The position numbers were made by a program, and so were the translations under genes. DNA of 64,000 bases from Arsenophonus sp052174535 (GTDB taxonomy: Bacteria > Pseudomonadota > Gammaproteobacteria > Enterobacterales > Enterobacteriaceae): NCBI GenBank assembly GCA_052174535.1, contig JBQMRQ010000033.1, positions 1-64,000 on the forward strand, in the 5' to 3' direction. Position 1 is the first letter of the stretch. Every line of letters begins with the position of its first letter. Shown here one piece after another: positions 1 through 11,100 of this stretch. The notes under the pieces are model-generated. The model was not told the DNA's origin, did no database searches, and saw only the letters and a program-made list of their open reading frames with translations.

Positions 1-2750
1 CTGGTCTTTAAGTGGTTTCTTAAAGAAATATAACGTTTGTTGGTTTTATCCAATAGCTGGAAAGATAAAAAATTAGGTAAGCGCACTAATCTCCATGTAA
101 TCGCCGCACTCCAGCAGTAGACTATCAAGTTATTCGACTAGTTGAGCAGCGCTTTGCTCCATCAAAATCGTCTGCGCGATAGGAAGAGGATGCAACCGAG
201 CTACTTGCACTACTGGATGCAGCTATTAAAAATACGCTGCATCTAGCAATAGTTGTACTGCAAGATATAGAGATGTTGACATCCTTGCTCAGTTAGTCTA
301 GCGGAAGTTATTTAAAACATGGCGTTGGCATGATGTTAACCCTTACGACTTTACCCTCGTTTTCGCTTAGGGAAAAATGATATTGTCTGGTTGGAAAGTT
401 AATCGGATCTAGTGTAGTAAGGAAGAAAGTTACTCCATCGCTTAGATTCATGCACCCTAAGCAGACCCCGCACTGGGTTATTAGATTCTCATCTTACATA
501 GTAAGATGAGAATCTGTGATTTTATGTAGATTTATCACGACGGGAGTGGTGATAACCGGACATGATGCAGACCAAGATTGCTAAAACCGACACCAATATC
601 TTTCTGCTGGCAGCGAGATGTTGTCTGCCCGAGTATAGAAAGAACTTTTGCGGCTACCGTTGCTGGCATTTATTTGATTAAAAGTACGCCTTGGTGAGGT
701 CGGTTAACGTGGTAATCCTCAACAGCAATGCCCTGCGTGCTATTCCAAATGAAAAAAGCAATGAGATCTCGCGATTCTACGTTACTGTTTCAAAGTCATT
801 TTAGCTCACAGAAAACTCATCTCGTAAGCGCATTAGGGAGGTGGACTGCGGGAAAGTGGCTAAGGTATTGACCAAATTAGAGCAGTTTCCAGTTGTGATA
901 AAAGAAAGGAGTCCTGATGCGAAAACAGAGAACTGTGATAGACCAACCATCTTGCCTACCTCTATATATCACCTCTATCAATGCTGAGTAGAGACCTGTT
1001 GATTAATAAGGTGTAGTTTGATCTAGATGTAGACCAGGAGAAACGCATAACGTTAATACTGACCCGTAGGAGGATTTATCGTACAAGCAGAGTTAAAGCG
1101 CTACAGGGAAGGACCCGGTATTGACGGCGCCGTCGATAGCTTGATATGAGCCCTGCATTAACTAGGGAAATAAACTTAATGAATAATATCTCATTGCAAC
1201 ATCTACTTTTTCAGTGATGTGCGGGATTTTGATCGGAAGACGTAATGAGTGAAGTTTATATTTGGGTTGGATGAATGCGAAGGGGGGAGGTAGGTATAAG
1301 ATAGGATGGATTTACTCATCGACGATAGCATGATACTGACGATCTTATTGTGTCTGTTTACTGATAGATGCGCTGAGGTTTTTAATAGTTTTTGGACAGC
1401 GGACAATTACTAATCGTGATAAGGTTAGTTCGTATCTGTGATTGTTATTATGCAAAAGGCGGTAGCCTAGGATAATGGTGTAAGTAAAACCTATCACATG
1501 AGGCGCTGCATGCCTTTCTGGATGCGTGACTAATTAATCAATTACATTGCTAGGTAGGAGCCGCGATGTTGCTGCCTATATATGCCTATTTGGCTGAACA
1601 AGTGTGCATCTGAGGCTTAAGGATAGACAGTGTGCATCTGTTTATCTTTAAATGGTATTTATAGGAAATTTAAAATACCATAAAACTTACATAAGAAAAT
1701 TATTCGCTAACCCCACCAAAAAAGATATATCACAATGTTTGCTGGTGGGGTGGGGCTGTACTGTTTGACGCAGAAATTTTCTGTGTTTTTGCCATTGCAA
1801 AATAAGCCACTGAGCTGTATAGTCTCGAAAATCATTATAAGAAACGTTGACGAATGCAAACTTCTTAAACATTACGCTTTTTGAGCATGATACCAAGTAG
1901 GCCGTATAGCTTTAGTGTTAGTAGCATTAACTATTACTATATTATGCGGCCAGTATTGCGCTTAGTTAGAGCAATTTATAACTGGCTGACGGCATCGGCC
2001 TAGAGCAAGACAAGGGATCTCTTAATGGTTGTTGAGACTGATCAATTTTGGCTTTAATAGGGAGACTACATCGTGGATATAGAAACTCGGTTTTGTGAGA
2101 TTAGTTTCAGATCCTATTCCAAGTAGGTGCTTGATCAAAGAACTTATTATTCGGTGTAACGCTGATCGCGCATGGAAGAGTTTCTCTAGTGACTACTAGA
2201 TATTTGAGGCAGTTCCTGACGAGTTATTTTGTACGTTTTGAATATTATGAATCTTTGTTAAACGAACTGCTAGGTGTTCTCGTAGATGATATCTACGTAG
2301 CTGGAATGGGATACGAACAGTGGATGGACTTTTGTAATGGTATTACCTAGGTATCTTTCTTAGCGAGCCTCATATTAACCGAGTCATTAACTATCACGCG
2401 GCACTGTAACTCTGTCATCAGTGAGTGTATTATACAAACTAAGGAGCTAATATAATAACGGTGTTTGTACCTGGGGCAAACAGGTCGATATTATACTGTA
2501 AATCACCTCCCAATACTCTTCATAACCCAAAGTCTGTATCCGCGAGATGTTTAAGAAATTTGATACCGTAAAAAAACCGAATGAAAACTATTTTGCTCTC
2601 GCTTTTTAACGCGAGCTATTTTGGATAAACAGGTTAAAGAATTATGTCATGAAAAGTCTGTTTATACCAGTCAGTAGCGGAAAACTGATCTATTGCTGAT
2701 AGTGTCATATGGTTTTAAAAGGGTGTGCCTAGATTGTTACTTTTCTCGCA
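1..2750. other. Non-coding decayed DNA, source unidentified
   Basis: No open frame here looks like a real gene; all frames are cut by frequent stops. The first ~1.2 kb is visibly less AT-rich than most of the window. On the + strand, broken frames at about 60-300 and 640-960 read protein-like for 30-60 residues at a time, which suggests a relatively recent pseudogene. I could not assign a family; a phage or mobile-element origin is a guess. The short minus-strand frames at 1203-1406 and 1687-1896 have no recognisable features and are probably chance. Confidence 0.5.
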
Positions 2751-2779
2751 GAAAAGTTGTAGTCACCTTTATATTTTTA

Positions 2780-3745
2780 TTATTTTAATTTCAAATAATT
2801 CTCTTCAGGTTGAATAATTTAGTAAATAAAACGACCCTAGACTAGGATCTGCTCAGAGATATTTTAATCAACTGATATAACTTGTTCATGTTTAAAATTT
2901 AGAATTTTTACATATAAATTGTTGATTATAAATTTTATTGGGCAATAGTGACTAATTTTATGATCCCTGGCAAACGCGATTTCATACCATTTAGTATTCA
3001 TCTGAATAAAGGATGAACTCTTATCTAGAATCAGTTCAAGAAAACAGCCAACACACTCTACATTAAGTTCTTCAAGAATTATATCGCTCACATGAATATC
3101 CCCTTTTGTTAATCTCTAAAAATTAAGACCGCAATTCGTTTTTCCTTTTATCTCTTTCTTCTCTCACGTTTCTACGTTTTCTATGTAGAATATAATGCTT
3201 TCTTTTAAATGATTTATGGGAAGATATTTTGTCGATTTTAAAATACACTTAGTGTATTTAAGTTAGCTATCGTCGTTGAAGAAAAGAAGCAGTGATACCC
3301 CATCTAAATGCTATTTTAAATCAATCCTTATTTGTTTTATTGATTCCAGTAAAGTCATTTTATTCAGTATACATTTTAGATAATTAAATCATTTATCTTT
3401 GTGATGTAGTTTTACAAGAGTACTTCTAGTACGATTGTTAAATCTTTCTCTGTAATTGGGAGATTTTCAATGATATCGATGTAACCATAATGAAATCCAC
3501 ACAGTGGATAACTGTTCACTGCGAGAATATAGCCAGAATAAAGTGGAATGAGTTGGTTCAATACATACAATAAGATCATCCTACAGCTTAATCAACTCAA
3601 CTAATGAGATGCAGCTTTAGATGTTGATAGAGAAATAAGAAAAAATTTCTTTAATTTATATGACTCTCTTTGCTGTTCATAACAATCACTGTATCGAAAA
3701 TCCTTTATACATAGTGTAGAAATTTTTATAAGCAATCTTTGCTAA
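2780..3745 (-). mobile_element. IS1595-like insertion sequence, decayed
   Basis: This is a degenerate transposase read on the minus strand. Its C-terminal half is visible at about 2864-3091 as a frame containing SDIILEELNVECVGCFLELI and then a KWYEIAFARDHKISHY-like stretch, which resembles the DDE-transposase segment around the second catalytic Asp in IS1595-family proteins. The segment aligns by eye with 38580-39535 and 61615-62565 (same strand) and with parts of 14870-15720 (+). Frameshifts and stops mean it cannot encode a functional enzyme. The family call rests on composite reading of several copies: a CPYC zinc-finger start, a KLHHKDKWFSYL block, a TAFRLWRHHFL block, and a C-terminal WLSRFH-type end. 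Confidence 0.55.
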
Positions 3746-3924
3746 TATAGTCTGAAGTATCCATACTTTGCTTAAAACACTTTTCAACATAGGACATAGA
3801 AAAATGATTATATCTATGAATTATAAGATAAATCTATTTACTTTTAATCAATTGTTCACAAGTTTGAATTCTGTACGCGAGATTAACAAAAATTTGCCAC
3901 ATGATGATTAGGCTACACTACGCT

Positions 3925-5255
3925 TGATGCTTCGTAAATCTATTCTCCATTCTTAAATTGGGCATTGTTTACCATCACATGGTCAGTAGATCATGTCTCA
4001 TTAGCCACTTTTAGCTTTTCTGAGCAAATAGGAATACCTATTATATACCATTAAAAGGGTTGTTTTCAAACGAGAGTATTTTACGAGTTCCTTTTATAGG
4101 GATCACTGTCGCAAAGTTAATTTAATTGAATTCATCATTATTATTGAGACCCAGTGCCTTGATAGGAAGCTATAAAATGCCAGCTATTTCTCGTTCTTTT
4201 TTCAACTTTTTATCACTGCAGAATACACTGAAAACCTTGGCAATAAAACATCATGGCTTTATTATGGCATCGCGACTTTCTTCTAGCTCGATTTATCGCA
4301 GATAACTCTTATTCAGTTGTATCCTTTTTAGGAAGGAGGAAGGCAGTGCATTAGCTATTTATCTGCCTAACAGGGTTATTGCTACGCATCTATCTCCGGG
4401 AAGATCTTTCTTATTAAATTCTAAAAATTAATGGTATCATATTCCCATCTCAACAAGTCTGAGGGATCCCATTAGGGATACCATTAAACTCTGGGCTTGC
4501 AGCTAAATTAAGAAGTTTTGCTCAATACGCTTCTATCTCTCGATAACCATCTTTTACCGCAACGAGCTCCTTCCGTTCATAGTCTAGTAAGCCTGATATG
4601 TCCAGAAAGTAAAGGTGATTATTTTGCTTAACAGAATAACGTATGCCATCAGCCCAGAAATAAACGTAACATATATCGCTTAAATCATACAGCTACTATT
4701 TTATATATTCTTAAGGTATTGTTGTTTTAATTTGCTAATGGTTTACCGACAGTAGATCATGTGCTTTTTGCTGAGAAGCGACATAATAGTTTCGTGAAAA
4801 TTACCGGTAGAAATAATTCATAGCTATACAAGCCATGCTTGCGATTCTTCACCGCTTTGCACGCTCAAGGTAAGCGTGGGCTAGCAAATAACCTATTGAA
4901 GCATATTTCGGTGCCACTAAGGGTTTCTCATCCTGACCTTTAGATCACTTTAATCTCAACATCCTCAGTACTTATTTTTCTATGGTTCACTATAGCAAAA
5001 ACTATTACGGTCGACGGCATTGGCGGGTCCTATTAATAAGGCAGCATTGAGTATATATCAGAATATATCTTGGAGGGTCCGCCTTAACAATGGTGCTATC
5101 AGCTACCTCTCACTATTACAGATTCGTTAATATAATGGATCAGGGGTAATATCTAATTTCGCAAATAACCTCGTAGGCTAGAGTTTTATAGGATATCACC
5201 TTCTCTGTTGCTCACATTATCCCCGAAATTAATTAGCAGAATATATCGTACCATC
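3925..5255 (-). mobile_element. IS256-family (mutator-type) IS, decayed copy A
   Basis: The gene start is at the high-coordinate end, and the C-terminal end is marked near 3930-3960 by a conserved block (TTCGTAAATCTATTCTCC and neighbours) that recurs at 15743, 23625, 28395 and 42432. Read as protein, the family shows a start like RDIRKTRYY..LHELI, an MPKVK block, a GIST..EAL..LSAKEIISRLKQL block and a late PKVKVELREI block, which are landmarks of mutator/IS256 (IS285-like) transposases of about 400 residues. This copy has stops throughout. It is one of eight copies or fragments in the window. Confidence 0.6.
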
Positions 5256-5724
5256 ATCTATATAACCAGATATACTAGAGATGAAAATAACTCATAAATC
5301 AGATACAAAGAGCGTTAAAGAACGTTTGCAAAATAAGAGTTATTAGTCAATATTATGATTGATTTTAGTCATGCAAATTATTGTAAGAATATAAAAAGCA
5401 GTTTGAAGTAGCTGAATATTGATAATTAAATATGTCATAGTGAAGAACAATTATTCTGGTAGTAATGATTTAAAATTATCTTTTAGAGTGAAGTTAAATA
5501 TAACTAAAAGAAAATACTAGTAAATTTTAGAAGTATACTAGACATCTGGATTGGTTGGGAAGATGGTGAGAAATTATTATATCGTTTAGATGAAGCTATT
5601 TGAGTATTCCATAAAAGCGTACAATTAATGTTAATAAGGCCATGAAGTTGCCTTACATGTATTCAATTAATTATTATGGTTACATTGATTAACAAAACCT
5701 ATTGGATTTATCAGTTATTTCAGC
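5256..5724. other. Intergenic, nothing recognised
   Basis: AT-rich sequence between the IS256 remnant and the 3' end of gpmA. No gene, convincing hairpin with a T-run, or repeat was seen. Confidence 0.5.
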
Positions 5725-6423
5725 TTAATCAGTAAGATAGTAATATTTTATAGGTTTCATATTTTCATCAAATTCATAGATAAGTGGAACGGCAGTTGGA
5801 ATATTAAGTTCAAGGATTTCATCTTCATTCATCTTGTTCAGATGTTTAACTAATCCTCGTAATGAATTACCGTGAGCTGTAATAATCACTTTTTCGCCTT
5901 TAGCAACTCTAGGTTTAATCACCTCTTCCCAATAAGGGACAACACGTTCAATTGTGGTAGATAGGCTTTCAGTAATAGGAATTTCTGATGGGTTTAAATT
6001 TGCATAACGAGGATCATTACCAGGGTAACGAGGGTCATCTTTAGTTAATTCTGGAGGTGTAATTTTAAAACTACGACGCCATAGTTTAACTTGATAATCA
6101 CCATATTTTGCTGCAGTTTCTGTTTTATCTAAACCTTGCAACGCACCATAGTGGCGTTCATTGAGTCGCCAATTTTTTTCAACTGTTATCCACTGTTCAT
6201 CTATTTGGTCTAAAATATTCCACAATGTGTGAATAGCACGTTTTAAAAGAGAGGTATAAGCATAATCAAAAACAAAACCTTCTTTTTTTAATAGATGTCC
6301 TGCGTATATTGCTTCTTCACGGCCTTTATTGGAAAGTTCGATATCAGTCCAACCCGTAAATCGGTTTTCTTTATTCCATTTGCTTTCGCCGTGTCTTATC
6401 AGAACTAGCTTAGTTATTAACAT
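5725..6423 (-). CDS. gpmA: 2,3-bisphosphoglycerate-dependent phosphoglycerate mutase
   Basis: Interconverts 3- and 2-phosphoglycerate in glycolysis/gluconeogenesis (cytosolic, histidine-phosphatase fold). The 232-residue product shows the phospho-histidine motif IRHGESKWN with H11, R62, the catalytic-base region LNERHYGALQG with E89, and the second histidine in TAHGNS (H184), all at family positions. E. coli GpmA has about 250 residues. This protein stops just after the conserved YYL, lacking roughly the last 18 residues, a tail that is flexible in the family, so activity is likely kept. The start ATG directly precedes LITKLVLIRHG, matching the E. coli start. The gene stands alone between an IS256 remnant and the divergent ribE, with about 300 bp between the two starts. 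Confidence 0.96.
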   Translation of the reverse strand: MLITKLVLIRHGESKWNKENRFTGWTDIELSNKGREEAIYAGHLLKKEGFVFDYAYTSLLKRAIHTLWNILDQIDEQWITVEKNWRLNERHYGALQGLDKTETAAKYGDYQVKLWRRSFKITPPELTKDDPRYPGNDPRYANLNPSEIPITESLSTTIERVVPYWEEVIKPRVAKGEKVIITAHGNSLRGLVKHLNKMNEDEILELNIPTAVPLIYEFDENMKPIKYYYLTD

Positions 6424-6727
6424 AATTTAAACTCCTATATAGTAGATTCATTAAATTGATCTGAATTATTATATTATCTATAACAACTGTATACTAATCA
6501 ACTAGTAGGTGATTTTAAATTGTTAAGTAAGAGAACTACCCTTAGTTAAAGCTGATTACTATAGATTTATCAATAACTCAATGATCCTAAAATTTTTTTG
6601 TATCGATTTAATAAAATTATAGGTATAAATAGGTAGAGAGTTTTTCTATCTATTTCTAGAGTGCTTATCTAGAAAAATTTGCGTAGAATAAGTTTTAATA
6701 TTTCTATTAAAGTTGAGAACTCAATAT
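6424..6727. promoter_or_regulatory. Divergent gpmA/ribE intergenic region
   Basis: About 300 bp of very AT-rich sequence between two divergent starts, so promoters for both genes should lie here. I do not see a consensus -35/-10 pair clear enough to assign, nor an FMN riboswitch. An imperfect inverted repeat around TCTAGAGTGCTTATCTAGA (about 6653-6671) is the only symmetry noticed. Confidence 0.35.
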
Positions 6728-7375
6728 ATGTTTACAGGCATTGTAAAAGGAAAAGGAACATTAGTTGCGGTGAAAGATAGCGTTAATTTTCGTACTTATA
6801 CCGTCAAATTTTCTAATGAATTACTAGAAGGCTTAGAAACAGGTGCCTCTGTTGCTAATAATGGATGCTGTTTAACTGTCACCCGCATTAATGATGATAA
6901 AGTAAGTTTCGATTTAATAAAGGAGACTTTGCGCCTGACAAATTTAGGTAGTTTAAAACTAGGCGATATGATTAATTTAGAAAGATCAGCAAAATATGGC
7001 GATGAAATTGGTGGTCATGTCATGTCGGGCCATATTATTATTACCGCTGAAATAGCCAAAATTTTTAAATCTAAAAATAATTTGCAAATTTGGTTTCATA
7101 TGCATAATAAGAAATTAATGAAATATATTTTATATAAAGGTTTTATTGGTATTGATGGAATTAGCTTAACAATAGTAGAAGTGATCAATAATCGTTTTTG
7201 TGTCCATCTAATCCAAGAAACCATTACGCGTACTACAATTTCAGAAAAACGTCTTGGAGAAAAAGTTAATATTGAAATTGATACGCATACTCAAGCAATA
7301 GTTGATACCGTTGAACGGGTGATGTATAAAAAATATAATCATAAAGTGTGTTTTAAAAAAATTGTCACGCTCTGA
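6728..7375 (+). CDS. ribE: Riboflavin synthase alpha chain
   Basis: Catalyses dismutation of two 6,7-dimethyl-8-ribityllumazine molecules into riboflavin and the pyrimidinedione precursor, the last step of riboflavin synthesis. The product has about 215 residues, like E. coli RibC/RibE (213). It consists of two homologous lumazine-binding barrels: the first carries MFTGIVKGKG, TGASVANNGCCLTV and GDEIGGHVMSGHI, the second YKGFIGIDGISLT and FCVHLIQET. The start is placed at the ATG at 6728 because MFTGIV is the invariant N-terminus; an in-frame TTG at 6713 would add five residues with no family support. The C-terminal tail after VDTVERV differs from enteric homologues, which is normal for this tail. 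Riboflavin retention is common in blood- or sap-feeding insect symbionts (established for several lineages). Confidence 0.95.
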   Translation: MFTGIVKGKGTLVAVKDSVNFRTYTVKFSNELLEGLETGASVANNGCCLTVTRINDDKVSFDLIKETLRLTNLGSLKLGDMINLERSAKYGDEIGGHVMSGHIIITAEIAKIFKSKNNLQIWFHMHNKKLMKYILYKGFIGIDGISLTIVEVINNRFCVHLIQETITRTTISEKRLGEKVNIEIDTHTQAIVDTVERVMYKKYNHKVCFKKIVTL

Positions 7376-7444
7376 AGTATAGGATTTTAGAATGATGAAA
7401 TGTATCCTGCTGATTAAATTCGTAAATGTTTTCAATAGTATAGC

Positions 7445-7640
7445 TATGAAATTCCATGAAAATATACCTTACAGATATTTGCAAAACTAGATATTACCTC
7501 TGATCTCCTTGCATGAACTTATCCCTAATTGTGGTAAGCAACTGATAAGCAGTGATCTTGAGACGGAGTTTGAATTCATCCTGCGATAACTTGCTAAAAA
7601 CCGCTTTGATGCTTAAGGAATTAAATTGCTATTAAGTGAA
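7445..7640 (+). mobile_element. IS256-family fragment H (5' end plus a small internal piece)
   Basis: Right after ribE, the sequence matches the 5' ends of the copies at about 26740 and 40450 (ACAGATATTTGCAAAACTAG, then ATATTACCTCTGATCTCC) for about 130 bp. It then jumps to a short piece resembling the internal CAAAACCGATGCCTTAAAGA block of the copy at 40930. It is an internally deleted remnant without coding capacity. Confidence 0.5.
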
Positions 7641-9425
7641 GAGTGAAAGCCATTCTTTTTTCCTAAAAAGAGATAGAATTGATTTACTGAGTCTATTATA
7701 AGTTAGATTTCATTGAAGTGTGTATTCTTTAATCTAATACGCTAATTTAGTGATATTAACTCTAGGTTTAGCTTAATAAACTCTTATTTTTCTATTTTAT
7801 GTATTTTTTTGATAACAATTCCGTTTTCCTGATCAAGCAGGCTTGAGTGTTGATAAAAAGTACCCTTTTCTCAGACAGAATGCATTTATATGAATCTATG
7901 CGTAGGAATCCCTTTTCATTAGATCAGAAAATCTGCTTTTTCGGTTTTTGGAAGCCATCGCTACAGTGTCTTATACATCTTTAATAATAATGTGATTCGC
8001 ATTGATGATTCGACAAGAAACCATAGTAACGCACAATCTTAATGCTCACCAGAATATCACTAATATAGTGTCTGATCATTTTTCTTACGACAAGATCTCT
8101 GCCAGTACCTACTTAGTCTGGTGGTCATAGTAATAATGTACAATTACTCTCCTCTAAGGAATGCCACATTTTAACGCAGATACCTGGAGAATGTTTTATC
8201 GTTAGAGATATTTTACTCTATACTACGTCCCTTTTATCTTTTTAAGAAAGCGGACTTTCCAATAACCGTATCCTCTACTGCCCCCTTTAGGTAACGCTGC
8301 TACAGTTTCCTGGCACAGATATGCCAAAGATTAAGAAAAGGTTACTGGGATTTATCAGTTATCGCTGTGATGAATTAGTCTAATAATAGTATCTTGCTAG
8401 ATTTTTCGATCCTTCTCTTTTAAAGAGCAGAGTATGCTATAGTATGTTTAATGTCTAGATCGTTAAAAGTGATAGAGAGATGAGTATGCGAATGTTTTTA
8501 TGAGTTGTTAATTATAACTGCAATAACTGCAGAAATCAGAAAAGATGTCAATTCTATACCCTGTTTGTGTCCCCACTGCAACATAGTGAAATGGTGTATC
8601 GGCGCAAAATAGAACATTGAGTAACGACTAGTTTTGTTAAAAAAATCTAAAGAAGATAGGTGGATGGTAAAAGTAATGTGTTATAAGTTGCAGTCAGGTA
8701 AAATTTGCACCTGTTGTGCTAACCAGTTGCTATAGGTGCTTTGATTCCGTATGAACTTGTAAGATTTTGACTTATAGATTTGGCAGAAAAACGGGCAGCG
8801 AGAACATTCAAGAGAGAAGTAGTAATATCATTAGATATTTAAATGGCATAAATGCCATAGAAAAGGATTTGCTCGATAGATAGGAGATGAGTCCACAAGT
8901 TAACACTTTTAGCCTATTTTTAAGAAATTTATTCCAGTCATTATCAATGGTAAAAAGTATTTTAGCTAGATAGAAAGCTATACATCTGGATATCGTTACA
9001 GAGAAAGAAAAATTAAAATCATTATTCTTGTCCGCATTCATCAGGTTTATTGCTCTAATTATCTTTATGTTTATCTCCTGGATAAAAGGAGATGGAGATT
9101 AACCTCTGTTCCATATAGGTAATGAATTCATCAGAAAGGATGCTATCAGTCATCCTTCCTCAATGGAATTATATCAAGAATCATCACCTTAGTCTAGGCG
9201 TTTGTGCTCAAAACCACGAATAATCGTGATTAGATGTAGATAATACTTACGTATTATCTTTCTAGATTATCTGATTTACGCTTTCTAATAGAATTATTCT
9301 GAGCTACGCATCTGCTGAATTCCTGAAAATTAACATATCGCAGAGTCTAAGAAAGTGCTTAGCTAATAAACATTTCTGAAGAAAACGTATCTGCCCTGCT
9401 TATAGCATAAGTCTGCTATGTTCAA
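7640..9425. repeat. 1.8-kb degenerate repeat, copy 1 (unidentified)
   Basis: This segment is co-linear, with numerous mismatches and indels, with about 45735-47715 in the same orientation. Examples are TTAAGTGTGTATT..TTTAATCTAAT.. near 7720 against 45815, and AACAATTCCGTTTTCCTG near 7818 against AACAATTCTGTTATCTGC near 45910. On the minus strand both copies give fragmentary protein-like reads. One, at 8808-9041, contains SSKSFSMAFMPFKYLM and looks hydrophobic. Another reads roughly NWLAQQVQILPDC in this copy and NWLAQQVYIFPDC in the other. I do not recognise the family; no complete frame survives in either copy. Confidence 0.55.
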
Positions 9426-10600
9426 TAAAATATTACCCGAATCAGGTAAGAAAAGGACATACCTAAATCAGGTAAACATAAAAGAAAAACTAGAAAATAT
9501 ATCAAAACTAAATAAACCATCCCCTTTTGCCCCAACAGATGAAAGAATAACCTAAGAGCATTTTTGTTAATTCACTTAGAGATGAGTTTAGAAATGAATT
9601 TTAGGTATTCACCAATAAATCAGTTGAAGAATCTCACCGATTGGCTAAAGAAAAAATTATTAATCTTGACTTGAAGTGCATTAGAAAGTTTTTAAGTACT
9701 AGATTGTGGTGATGATCCTCTCTGACAGAGTTGATTCACTTATAATTAACCAATATGGAGAACTCAGTGTGGAGTTTAAATAGATTTAAGCTCTACAGGT
9801 AAAAATCTTTTGTTAAACTGGTAGGAATAAAATCAGAAATGATTTTCTTCCGTAAGAGTCCGGATTGTAGATGCTTATTTATAAAGCAGCGTTTTTATAA
9901 TTCTACGGAAGTTTTACGCAGCCTAAAGTCAATACTTTTAATACTGAATTACTCTATTCGCTACTAAAACCAATCTGGATTCCTGTCTGTAGTTTATCGC
10001 GTATAAAGAAATCAATAAATCATTAAATTCTAGATGACGATGACTTAAGTTATTAAGCTGTAAGAAAGTATCGTGAGAACGAATATCATCTCAATAAATT
10101 ATTAATGCCAGAATTACAAATAGCTACTAAGGACTTAGAGCCGCGTTAGCTCATAATTATTCAGTAAATAAAGCTCTAAATCTATCTAGATAATTTTTCT
10201 AACAAGGACTACGAGGTAATCAAAAAATCTAATTGAGCAAGCGACTATCTATGAAATTCAACATAGCAATCATCAACCGTGCGTGTTAAAACTACAAATT
10301 TTAATGTCCATCTAAGCCAGTAGAGTGCATAATTTTCTAGGAAAGGGATGTAATCCTTGACAAGCACGGCGTGTTTAAAAACTGCTATTGCCAGAATATT
10401 ACTCTACGGAAAAAATGTAATAAAAACCAAATTCCCTGCTATTTCTTGATAGAAAAATAATGTAGTTAGAGTAAATGAAAGCAGAGAAGGAGAAATACTG
10501 TAAACGGAGTAAAATTAAAATGTTTATGGAGTTTTGAACCTGCATGAATGCTTTTCTAATATACATCCTGGAAACTTACAAGGCAATGAATTCAAATGTA
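9426..10600 (+). other. Probable prophage debris upstream of the dnaC-like remnant
   Basis: No intact gene. A near-duplicate of AATCAGGTAA occurs at about 9434 and 9465. Plus-strand frames contain short protein-like runs (for example a stretch reading ESHRLAKEKIINLDLK near 9630), compatible with a replication or early phage gene given what follows, but no family could be assigned. Confidence 0.3.
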
Positions 10601-10629
10601 GTATGTTACTTAAAATTTTGCAACGCCTA

Positions 10630-11100
10630 TCCAACCCATTAGTTTAAACGTTTTAAAGATTGTAGCGGTTTAGTGATGTGTAAGTAAGTTACTATAGGAA
10701 AAGTTTTCTGATATTAGCTATTGGAAAGCACGTTATTAACGCAAAGCAAAGTTATACGCTATTCATGACAAACTTATAGATTATGAAAGCGGTTAAATCA
10801 ATGTGAAGAAAAATTCCGATCTATTTTCTTAGAGGTTAAGATTATTAAATGTCATATTCAGTTCGATTTCCTTATCATCGATGAGGTTGGGATTCAGTTC
10901 GACAACGAAGAGAAAAAGCTTATATTATTAATATCATCAAATACGTGCCATGAGGCAATGAAACTGACGATTATTATCAATAATCTATTACTGGATGAAT
11001 CGTCCTGATTTATCCTGGAGCAAGTGATTAACCGTATGAATGACGGTGGCGGTTGTGCTCTGTTGTTAGATGTGAGGAAGTTCTGGTTATACATGGTTGT
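10630..11100 (+). pseudogene. Phage DnaC-like helicase loader, decayed
   Basis: Across several frames the plus strand reads FKRFKDCSG..MCK, resembling the P-KRF-DCSF segment near the start of phage DnaC-type replication proteins, and then FLIIDEVGIQFDNEEKKLIL, the Walker B region (LVIDEVG-Q). It continues with a NERYE-type region read as SSNTCHEAMKLTIIINNL and ends with RMNDGGGCALLLD, like the RLR-GGG end of the family. In intact proteins this AAA+ loader delivers the replicative helicase to the phage origin. Stops and frameshifts make it non-functional. With the lysis remnants downstream it marks a lambdoid-type prophage on the plus strand. Confidence 0.6.

Noticed and set aside
1203..1406. 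67-codon minus-strand frame
   Set aside because: No recognisable residues pattern, sits in debris, and low-complexity Ser-rich translation is what chance frames look like here.
9434..9475. Start of a CRISPR-like or iteron array (two AATCAGGTAA motifs)
   Set aside because: Only two imperfect copies 31 bp apart, with no further periodic units.
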